Assembly (NCBI RefSeq): GCF_025751555.1
Contig: NZ_JAOWLB010000001.1
Location: forward strand, 372,001 to 436,000
DNA from: Ruegeria aquimaris
GTDB lineage: Bacteria > Pseudomonadota > Alphaproteobacteria > Rhodobacterales > Rhodobacteraceae
Length of the DNA: 64,000 nt
Direction of reading: 5' to 3'
Both the position numbers and the translations under genes were made by a program. The notes beneath the pieces were generated by a model. It made no database searches. It was not told the DNA's origin and saw only the letters and a program-made list of their open reading frames with translations. The first letter of the stretch is position 1. Every line of letters starts with the position of its first letter. Below are positions 57,810 through 64,000 of this stretch, in pieces.

Positions 57810-58712
57810 ATGAGCAGCTGGCTCGTCTCGCTCGAAGGTACCGCCGCCGGTCACGATCTGGCGCTGGGGCTGGCCTTGATGGCGGCCTTTCTGCACGCGG
57901 TCTTTGGCGCGCTTCAAAAGGGTCGGCACGATCCCTGGCTCAGCCGGGGCGCCATCGACGGCGCCTATGCGCTGATGGCCGCGCCCTTTGCGCTCTTCGT
58001 CGTGCCCTGGCCGGAACCGCATATGTGGCTCATCTTCGCCACCGCCTGGCTGATCCATGTCTTCTACAAGCTGTTTCAGGCCATGGCCTATACCCGGGGC
58101 GCCTATACGGTGGTCTATCCGGTGGTGCGCGGCACCGGGCCGCTGTTTACCGTGATCGGCGCCTACCTGCTGTTTGGCGAAACCTTTACCGGGCTGCAAT
58201 GGCTGGGCGTGGCGGTGCTCCTGGCGGGGATCTTCGGGCTGGCAGTCTACAATATGATCTTTCTCGACACCGCGCGAGAAACGCTGATCCCCGCGCTGGG
58301 TCTGGCGGCGATCACCGGCCTCTTTGTGGCGCTCTACACCACCTATGACGCCTATGGCATCCGCGCCACCGCCGACCCGTTCACCTTTCTGGCCTGGTTC
58401 TTTCTGATCGACGGGCTGGTGTTTCCGGTCATCGCGGGCCTGCGCTGGCGGTCGATGATCCACCGGCCCGCCCCCGGCCCTCTGATCCTGCGCGGCTTTG
58501 CCGGAGGCATTACCGCCTTTCTCTCCTTCGGCGCCATCATGCTGGCCACAAGGCTCGACAAGGTGGGCGAGGCCGCCGTGCTGCGCGAAACCTCGACCGT
58601 GTTTGCCGCGCTGATCGGCTGGCTGGTGCTGAAAGAGACGGTTGGACCGCGCCGGATTGCCCTGATGGGGTTGATCGCAGCCGGTGCGGTGATAGTTGAG
58701 TTTGGAAGCTGA
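57810..58712 (+). CDS. EamA/DMT-superfamily membrane transporter
   Basis: 300 residues and about ten hydrophobic segments in two halves; AAFLHAVFGALQKG and KLFQAMAYTRGAYTVVYPVVRGTGPL in the first, ALRWRSM and VLRETSTVFAALIGWLVLKE in the second are EamA-like. Exports metabolites or amino acids by family. It lies between ftsY and ispZ and overlaps the start region of ispZ closely, so probably one transcript. Substrate unknown. Confidence 0.82.
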   Translation: MSSWLVSLEGTAAGHDLALGLALMAAFLHAVFGALQKGRHDPWLSRGAIDGAYALMAAPFALFVVPWPEPHMWLIFATAWLIHVFYKLFQAMAYTRGAYTVVYPVVRGTGPLFTVIGAYLLFGETFTGLQWLGVAVLLAGIFGLAVYNMIFLDTARETLIPALGLAAITGLFVALYTTYDAYGIRATADPFTFLAWFFLIDGLVFPVIAGLRWRSMIHRPAPGPLILRGFAGGITAFLSFGAIMLATRLDKVGEAAVLRETSTVFAALIGWLVLKETVGPRRIALMGLIAAGAVIVEFGS

Positions 58713-58731
58713 AAGAACGGACAAGGGCAGA

Positions 58732-59343
58732 ATGACGGCGCAAAAGGATATCAACCCGATCATCAAGCAGGTGCTGGAACTGGGCCCTACCGTGGCCTTC
58801 TTCCTGATCTACCTGCGGCTCAGGGAGGACACGTTCAGCCTGGGCGGGACCGAGTATTCGGGTTTCATCGTCGCCACCTTGCTCTTTGTCCCGATCCTGC
58901 TGGTGGCCATTGCCGTGCTCTGGGGACTGACGGGCAAGCTCAGCCGGATGCAGATCTTCACCGCCTTCATGGTGATCTTTTTCGGCGGGCTCACCGCCTG
59001 GTTCAATGACGAGCGGTTCTTCAAGATGAAGACAACGCTGGTCTACGGTGTCTTTGCCATCCTGCTGGGGATCGGCCTCATGCGCGGGCGCTCTTACCTG
59101 GCTTATGTGCTGGGCGACGTGCTGCCGATGCGCGACGAAGGCTGGATGATCCTGACCCGCCGCCTCTGCGCCGCCTTCACCCTGCTGGCCCTGGCCAACG
59201 AGGCGGTCTGGCGCACGCTGTCGACCGACCTCTGGGTCAAGATCGAGACCTTTGGCTTTCCCATCGCTCTGATGGGATTCATCATGCTGCAATTCGGGCT
59301 GCTCCAGAGCCACATGATCGACCCCGAAGAGGGCGAGAACTGA
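58732..59343 (+). CDS. ispZ: Septation protein IspZ/YciB
   Basis: 203 residues, about five membrane helices. The family signature is FFGGLTAWFNDERFFKMK near residue 80, with NPIIKQVLELGPTVAFF at the start and ANEAVWRT near 155. Inner-membrane protein linked to cell-envelope integrity and septation. ATG 58732 has AAGGGCAGA upstream; the frame to 58696 lies in the preceding gene. Confidence 0.92.
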   Translation: MTAQKDINPIIKQVLELGPTVAFFLIYLRLREDTFSLGGTEYSGFIVATLLFVPILLVAIAVLWGLTGKLSRMQIFTAFMVIFFGGLTAWFNDERFFKMKTTLVYGVFAILLGIGLMRGRSYLAYVLGDVLPMRDEGWMILTRRLCAAFTLLALANEAVWRTLSTDLWVKIETFGFPIALMGFIMLQFGLLQSHMIDPEEGEN

Positions 59344-59506
59344 CCCTCGGGCGGGGTGCTCCCGCCCGTTGCCGAACCGCCTGCGGCGGCGCGGCGCCCG
59401 TTGGGCTCGGCGGTCGCGGCCGCCCCCGCAGGCCGCCACCGCCCCGTCCTCACTTGATTGTGACGCGGCCACCTCTTAGACCAATGGTCGAGGAGATCCG
59501 GTACCC

Positions 59507-60175
59507 ATGATATCCCTGCCCTACAGTGGTTTTCTGGCCGAAGCATCGCCCCGGCTGCGGCAGATGCTGGCCGCCCAGGCCAGCGAGGTGCGGCTTGCGC
59601 GCGGGGAAGTTCTCTTCGAGCAGGGCGATACCGGCGATGCGCTCTATGCCGTGATCGACGGGGCGATGGAGGTCTCCATCCTGTCGTTCGACGGGCGCAA
59701 GCTGTCGCTCGACCTGCTCGCACCCGGTGCCGTCTTTGGCGAGATCGCCCTGTTCGATCCGGGCACCCGCACCGCCACGGTGACCGCCACCGAGCCCGCG
59801 CGGCTGCTGCGGGTTCTCAGTGCCGATGTCCTGCGCGAATTGTGCCATCACCCCGAACTGGCCATCGACATGATCCGCCTGGCCGGTCAGCGGATGCGGT
59901 GGATGGGACGGCAGTTGAACGAACAGGTGTTCCTTCCGGTCTCCACGCGGGTGGCGCGCAAGCTTCTGCACCTCGCCCCCCGCCAGGGCGCGCAGACCGG
60001 CGCGGTGCGCCTGTCGCAGGCGGAACTGGCGGAATATGTCGGTGCCACCCGCGAGGCGGTGTCCAAGACGCTCGCGGTGTGGAAACGCCAGGGCATTGTC
60101 GACGTGACCCGCGGCCATGTCTCGATCCGGGATGTCCCGACGCTCGAAGCCTTGGCCGATCTCGACCGGTTCTGA
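59507..60175 (+). CDS. Crp/Fnr-family transcriptional regulator
   Basis: 222 residues. An N-terminal cyclic-nucleotide-binding-type beta roll (GEVLFEQGDTGDALYAVIDGAMEVSI, LAPGAVFGEIALFDPGTRTATVTA) is followed by a long dimer helix and a winged helix: LSQAELAEYVGATREAVSKTL has the Crp-like Arg-Glu pair. No N-terminal Fe-S cysteines, so not Fnr. The GEIALFDPGTRTATV segment fits a cAMP-type pocket. A perfect TGTGA-N6-TCACA site lies 15 bases past the stop. Confidence 0.92.
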   Translation: MISLPYSGFLAEASPRLRQMLAAQASEVRLARGEVLFEQGDTGDALYAVIDGAMEVSILSFDGRKLSLDLLAPGAVFGEIALFDPGTRTATVTATEPARLLRVLSADVLRELCHHPELAIDMIRLAGQRMRWMGRQLNEQVFLPVSTRVARKLLHLAPRQGAQTGAVRLSQAELAEYVGATREAVSKTLAVWKRQGIVDVTRGHVSIRDVPTLEALADLDRF

Positions 60176-60190
60176 AAAATTTCCGCAGGT

Positions 60191-60206
60191 TGTGACATGG
60201 ATCACA
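60191..60206. promoter_or_regulatory. Perfect Crp-type box, TGTGA-N6-TCACA
   Basis: TGTGACATGGATCACA matches the Crp consensus on both strands. It begins 15 bases after the stop of the Crp/Fnr gene and precedes about 100 bp with no long reading frame that ends in a strong terminator. No evident -10/-35 was found with certainty. Confidence 0.7.
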
Positions 60207-60338
60207 GCACCGACTCGGCCCGAGCGGCCAAAGTGTCCGTGGTTACCGTCCTGAGGTCGGGGGAGCATCCCCAGTGTTCCGTCCTATACCCGCCTCTTAC
60301 CTGACTTGAGCCATGTGCCTCGGCACATGGCTCTTTTT
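60207..60338 (+). ncRNA. Candidate small RNA ending in a strong intrinsic terminator
   Basis: The gap 60176-60347 has no gene on either strand. It ends in GAGCCATGTGCC (60308-60319) and GGCACATGGCTC (60322-60333), a perfect 12-bp stem, then TTTTT. With the Crp box just upstream it could encode a Crp-controlled short RNA. Alternatively it is simply the 3' UTR and terminator of the regulator gene. Start of transcription is unknown. Confidence 0.35.
60308..60338 (+). terminator. Strong intrinsic terminator, plus strand
   Basis: A 12-bp perfect stem with a 2-base loop followed by five Ts. The minus-strand side has no T run, so it acts in the plus direction only. Confidence 0.9.
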
Positions 60339-60347
60339 CCTTACCGG

Positions 60348-60716
60348 TCAGTCAACCGCCGGTGTGTCCTGGCTGAACAGGTTGATCCAACCCCCCGCCT
60401 GCCGCCGCCAGATCGAGCTGACATACATCCGTTCGTCGCGATCACGTCCGACACGCCGGAACCGCGCCGCATAGCTGAGCACCGCACAATCCGGGCCCAG
60501 CTCGATCACCCGCGCGTCCGACAGCTCGAAGCTGGCCACGGTCGGGCCATCCGCCAGTTGACCTGCATGGGCGTCGCGCCCCGCAAAGCCATCGGAATAG
60601 ACCCCCAGGAACTCGGGCGACAGCAATGCCGCATCCGCCGCGCCATCGCCCGATACCAGCGCCTGCCAGACCCGCGTTTCCTGCTCCAGCACCTCGTTCA
60701 GAAGATCCACCTGCAT
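60348..60716 (-). CDS. DUF4440/SnoaL-like protein
   Basis: 122 residues with the NTF2-like DUF4440 pattern: VLEQETRVWQALVSGDGAADAALLSPEFLGVYSDG at the start, then VIELGPDCAVLSYAARF and IWRRQAGGWINLFSQDTP at the end. The reading frame extends to 60812 but ATG 60716 is supported by GGGAGG upstream. Function unknown. Same direction as the downstream-lying Do protease gene. Confidence 0.75.
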   Translation of the reverse strand: MQVDLLNEVLEQETRVWQALVSGDGAADAALLSPEFLGVYSDGFAGRDAHAGQLADGPTVASFELSDARVIELGPDCAVLSYAARFRRVGRDRDERMYVSSIWRRQAGGWINLFSQDTPAVD

Positions 60717-60786
60717 CCTGCCCTCCCTCACAACGGAAGACGGCCGGGAAATCCCCGGCCGTCCCTGACTTGCCTTGCCCTCTGGC

Positions 60787-62277
60787 TCAGTTGCCGAGAC
60801 CCAGCGCCACAAAGCGCGGTTCGCCGCCGCGACGCACCAGCAACAACAGCGACTTGCGCCCGGCCTCGCGGGCCTCGTCGATGCGCGCCTCCAGATCGGA
60901 CAGCGTGGTGACCTTCTGCTGGCCCGCCTCGGTGATCAGATCGCCCGCGCGCAGGCCTTTCTCAAAGGCCTCCGCGGTCTCGTCGACATTGGTGATCACC
61001 AGCCCGGTGGCATCTTCGGCAAGGCCCAGTTCCGCGCGCATCTCGTCGGTCAGCGTGCTGACGGTCAGGCCCAGGAACACTTGTTCACTGGCTTCCGGCT
61101 TGGCCTCTTCACCACCGGTTTGGGCGTTTTCACTCCGCTCGGCATCCTCGCGCCGACCCAGCGTGACCAGCACCGTCTGGGTGCTGCCGTCGCGCTGCAC
61201 CACCACGCGCACCGATTTGCCGACCTCGGTCTCTCCCACGCGGCGCACCAGATCGCGGGTATCGCTGACCTCGGCGCCGTCAAAGCTCACGATCACGTCG
61301 CCCGCCTTCAGGCCCGCCTCTTTCGCCGGGCCATCCGGCACGTCGCTGATCAGCGCGCCACCGGCCTTGGCCAGGCCCATCGCCTCGGCCATGTCATCGG
61401 TCACGTCCTGAATGCGGACGCCCAGCCAGCCGCGACGGGTCTCGCCGTACTGGCGCAGTTGGTCCACGACCTTGGTCACCACGTTCGAGGCCATCGAGAA
61501 ACCAATGCCGATCGAGCCGCCATTGGGCGACAGGATCGCGGTGTTCACCCCGATCACCTCGCCCTCCATGTTGAACAGCGGCCCGCCCGAGTTACCCCGG
61601 TTGATCGCCGCGTCGGTCTGGATGTAATCGTCATAGCTGCCGCTCAGCGCCCGGTTGCGGGCCGAGACGATCCCGGCACTCACCGAGAATCCCTGACCCA
61701 GCGGGTTACCCATGGCAATCACCCAATCGCCCACGCGCATGGTGTCTGAATTGCCGAACTTGACGAATTTCAGCGGGTTCGATGCCTCGACCTTCAACAA
61801 GGCGATATCGGTCTTCTCATCAGTGCCGATCACCTTGGCGGGCAGTTCCTTGGCGGGCTGCCCATCACCAGGAAAGAACTCGATCAGGATTTCGTCGGCC
61901 TCGGCGATCACGTGATTGTTGGTGACGATATAGCCGTCCTCGGAAATCACGAACCCCGAGCCCAGCGCGGAACTGCGGCGCGGCCGGTTGTTGTCGCCGT
62001 TGCGATCCTGAAAGTCGCGAAAAAAGTCCTCGAAGGGCGAGCCTTCGGGAACGATCCCCTGCGGCCCCGACCGGCCTTCGATCAGGGTCGAGGTGGTGAT
62101 ATTGACCACCGCCGGGCTGACCTTCTCGGCCAGCGGCGCCAGGCTTTCAGGCCGCGCCACGGCCATGAGCGTCTGCACCAGCACGAACAAGACAGTCAGC
62201 AACGCAAGCGCCATCAGCCTTGCGTTGGTGATCCTGTTGTCCCGCGCCACGGAAATACTGCGTGCCTTTGGCTGCAC
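60787..62277 (-). CDS. Do-family periplasmic serine protease (DegP/MucD type)
   Basis: 496 residues. An N-terminal membrane/signal segment (MALALLTVLFVLVQTLMAVA) is followed by the trypsin-like protease with an intact triad: His in TNNHVIAE, Asp in TDIALLKV and Ser in RGNSGGPLFN. Two PDZ domains follow (WLGVRIQDVTDDMAEAMGL and the C-terminal one with LSDLEARIDEAREAGRKSLLLLV). Quality-control protease and chaperone. GTG 62277 has GGAGG upstream. It is intact, in contrast to the protein at 33388. Confidence 0.93.
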   Translation of the reverse strand: MQPKARSISVARDNRITNARLMALALLTVLFVLVQTLMAVARPESLAPLAEKVSPAVVNITTSTLIEGRSGPQGIVPEGSPFEDFFRDFQDRNGDNNRPRRSSALGSGFVISEDGYIVTNNHVIAEADEILIEFFPGDGQPAKELPAKVIGTDEKTDIALLKVEASNPLKFVKFGNSDTMRVGDWVIAMGNPLGQGFSVSAGIVSARNRALSGSYDDYIQTDAAINRGNSGGPLFNMEGEVIGVNTAILSPNGGSIGIGFSMASNVVTKVVDQLRQYGETRRGWLGVRIQDVTDDMAEAMGLAKAGGALISDVPDGPAKEAGLKAGDVIVSFDGAEVSDTRDLVRRVGETEVGKSVRVVVQRDGSTQTVLVTLGRREDAERSENAQTGGEEAKPEASEQVFLGLTVSTLTDEMRAELGLAEDATGLVITNVDETAEAFEKGLRAGDLITEAGQQKVTTLSDLEARIDEAREAGRKSLLLLVRRGGEPRFVALGLGN

Positions 62278-62413
62278 TGGAGGCCTCCTTGTCACCAACC
62301 TGCTTGTCGGCCCACGGGTCCGGGCCGATTGTTTCTCGCGCACAATGTAGTCGGTTTCAGACCGCCCGCAACTCGGGATCGCAGAGAAATGACCTCATAG
62401 CTCCGGCAATCGG

Positions 62414-62611
62414 TCAAAACCCGATCCGATAGGCGCCCCAGACGAGTATCAGCCCCAGAACCATGCTCAAGAGACCGGTCTGCCGCCGCGCCGCCAGCGG
62501 CAGGCTCCGCAGGATCTCCAGCAGCCGTTCCACCATGCCCGGCGCCAGCGCATAGACCGCGCCCTCGGCGATCAGCACCAGACCCAGCGCCAACAGCACC
62601 AATCCGCTCAT
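62414..62611 (-). CDS. DUF2065-family small membrane protein
   Basis: 65 residues, two hydrophobic helices (LVLLALGLVLIAEGAVYAL and GLLSMVLGLILVWGAY). DUF2065 proteins often sit near hflC or a Do protease, as here. Its ATG overlaps the preceding gene's stop (ATGA), so it is co-translated with it. Function unknown. Confidence 0.85.
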   Translation of the reverse strand: MSGLVLLALGLVLIAEGAVYALAPGMVERLLEILRSLPLAARRQTGLLSMVLGLILVWGAYRIGF

Positions 62612-63837
62612 CCCGTACCACCTTCATTGAGGCAGGTCTTGATGCCTCCCTTGCTCTGATATCGCATCACATAGGTCACCAGCAGTTCGGCTGCCGCCTG
62701 CGACAGACGCCCATCCGCCGAGGTCAGGTGATCGAGCGCGGTGAAATACTCCCGGTCGCAGGAATACGAGGGGAACTTGCGGCTCTCGCTGACCCCCAGC
62801 CCCAGCTGACGCGCCGATTCAGAGGTGATCTCGCCGCTTTCGCCGCCGCGTTCGGCATCGTCTGACCCGGTCAGCCGGGCCGAGATCACCCCCTTGCAGC
62901 TCTCGTCCTCATGGTTCAGCCGCTCCCAGATCTCAAAGAAACGCGCGCCCTCGCCGTGCAGATCCTGCACATAGCGCAGCGCGCGCATCTGCGTTCCCTT
63001 GGGATAGCTGGTGCTTTTGGAATAAGACGCGGTGATCTGCAACTTGGCGTCAATGGCCGAAAGCATGCCCCCCACTTCCACCGCCAGTTCGGCACCGGCG
63101 GTCTGCTCCAGGGTGATCTCGTCGCTGCAATTCTTCTCCTCGACCAGCAGCCGCTCGAAGAAATCGCGCGCCTGGCTGAAGCTTTGCGCGTCGATATCCA
63201 GATCGATGATATCCTGCGCCAGCCGGGCCAGTGCATCGCCCCGGCTCAGCGGCCGGATCGGCGCATAGCTGGTGTCGCTGCGCAACTCGTCGGTATCGAC
63301 AAAGACAAAATCGCTGTCCTCGCGCGGAATCTCGACCGTGGTCGCGGCATCGAATCCCGGCTTCTGATTTTCCGGGCCGACGGCCAGCGTCACGGTATCC
63401 TCGCTGTAATCGACCACCTGATAGCGCTCCGAGCTGCTGTATATCAGCTGCCGCCCGTCGGTGGTTTCCACCACACCCTCGCGCAGCGCCACGGCGATGA
63501 ACCCTTCATAGGCGTCGGCATTGAAAAAGCCCGTGCCGTCGGTCCGCGCAAATACCGGCAGACCATCCTGGGTGACGGCAAAGCACCACTGATCGAGCGA
63601 TGGCTTGGCGCAAAGCGGGTTGCGCGCCACCAGCAGGATCTTGCCCGCCGGCAGATAGGCACGTGTGGCGCTCATGCTGGCGCGGTCGCCGGTGATCGTG
63701 GCCAGGCGCACGATACTGCTGACCGAGACCCGCTTGCCAAAGGTCTTGTAGGTGGTATCGCCCAGCACGATCACGGGTTCCGCCAGCGCAGGAGTACCGA
63801 GAGCAAGGATAGTCAAACAGGCAAAAATCAATCGCAT
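62608..63837 (-). CDS. Secreted protein of unknown function
   Basis: 409 residues with a signal peptide (MRLIFACLTILALGTPALA). The mature protein is acidic and has six cysteines (PLCAKPS, QWCFAV, KNCSDE, ESCKG, YSCDRE, KTCLNE), likely three disulfides. I do not recognise a fold; the C-terminal half (about 200-409) looks helical with a long charged region. ATG 63837 starts the signal. Precedes DUF2065 with ATGA overlap and follows a terminator, so it is a separate unit. Confidence 0.65.
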   Translation of the reverse strand: MRLIFACLTILALGTPALAEPVIVLGDTTYKTFGKRVSVSSIVRLATITGDRASMSATRAYLPAGKILLVARNPLCAKPSLDQWCFAVTQDGLPVFARTDGTGFFNADAYEGFIAVALREGVVETTDGRQLIYSSSERYQVVDYSEDTVTLAVGPENQKPGFDAATTVEIPREDSDFVFVDTDELRSDTSYAPIRPLSRGDALARLAQDIIDLDIDAQSFSQARDFFERLLVEEKNCSDEITLEQTAGAELAVEVGGMLSAIDAKLQITASYSKSTSYPKGTQMRALRYVQDLHGEGARFFEIWERLNHEDESCKGVISARLTGSDDAERGGESGEITSESARQLGLGVSESRKFPSYSCDREYFTALDHLTSADGRLSQAAAELLVTYVMRYQSKGGIKTCLNEGGTG

Positions 63838-63916
63838 TTCAGACCCCAAATTCCGGTTTCAGGGCATTTGACGGCATTCGCGCCTCTGGATCAAGACAAC
63901 TGTCGGGAGAATGCAA

Positions 63917-63945
63917 AAAGGGCCGATACATCGTACCGGCCCTTT
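63917..63945 (-). terminator. Intrinsic terminator for the minus-strand gene entering from the right
   Basis: AAAGGGCCG pairs with CGGCCCTTT (with TAC/GTA inner pairs, one mismatch, loop ATC); on the minus strand it is followed by TTTTT. It is 21 bases past the stop at 63966. Confidence 0.8.
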
Positions 63946-63965
63946 CCATGTCTATCCCTTGCGGC

Positions 63966-63998
63966 CTAGTTCGAGGCGCCCAAAGGCGAATTCAGATA
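63966..63998 (-). CDS. C-terminal end of an unidentified protein (truncated by window edge)
   Basis: Only the last ten residues (YLNSPLGASN) and a TAG stop are visible. A terminator follows directly. Because DUF2065 and a Do protease lie downstream, hflC would be a common neighbour, but the residues are too few to confirm this. Confidence 0.4.
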   Translation of the reverse strand, partial: YLNSPLGASN

Positions 63999-64000
63999 GT

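Noticed and set aside
59344-59460. GC-rich hairpins after ispZ as a structured RNA
   Set aside because: GGGCGGG/CCCGCCC-type pairing is expected in very GC-rich sequence; no T run or conserved motif.

Overview
The window looks like chromosomal DNA of a marine alphaproteobacterium of the Rhodobacterales, probably Ruegeria or a close relative. The support is high GC, small GC-rich gaps, many ATGA gene overlaps, neighbourhoods typical of roseobacters (folB-folP-glmM; ftsY-EamA-ispZ), a SAM-II riboswitch on metZ, and a dispersed GGGGGCAGCGCCCCC repeat family. No tRNA, rRNA, CRISPR array, insertion sequence or prophage was seen. The species call is inference.

Layout. 1-5 kb: the end of a HAD pyrimidine 5'-nucleotidase, a ComEC-like metallo-beta-lactamase protein, a small membrane protein, a UbiH-type hydroxylase and a class V aminotransferase. 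5.1-12.5 kb: a complete histidine-utilisation locus, hutI-hutH-hutG-hutU facing hutF-hutC, encoding the route through formylglutamate. 12.6-16.5 kb: the first of three cyclase/TolB-like/TPR proteins, two Lrp/AsnC regulators and divergent ilvC. 16.5-23.7 kb: a hemerythrin, an EamA transporter, the folB-folP-glmM operon, a multicopper oxidase and a SleB-like hydrolase. 23.9-33.2 kb: ppdK, then glyQ and glyS separated by four unrelated genes.

33.4-43 kb: a periplasmic protein with a trypsin-like fold that has lost its catalytic triad, trkH, an Ala/Pro-rich protein, folE2 facing a 2OG-Fe(II) oxygenase across a 13-bp perfect inverted repeat, a second cyclase protein, and metZ under a SAM-II riboswitch. 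43-54 kb: an alpha/beta hydrolase, glutathione transferases, a 2Fe-2S ferredoxin, a VCBS-repeat protein, a PAS-LuxR regulator, purD, a third cyclase protein, an LprI-like protein and xseA. 54-64 kb: an AlkB-type hydroxylase, a lysoplasmalogenase, ftsY, an EamA transporter, ispZ, a Crp/Fnr regulator with a perfect Crp box just past its stop codon, an intact Do-family protease, and a secreted protein of unknown function.

Most genes are core metabolism. The least explained signals are: the dispersed two-hairpin intergenic element that appears to act as a ready-made terminator; the three cyclase paralogues that differ exactly at substrate-specifying residues; the pseudoprotease; the candidate small RNA after the Crp/Fnr gene; FolB fused to a kinase-like domain; and the palindromic operators at folE2, hut and xseA.
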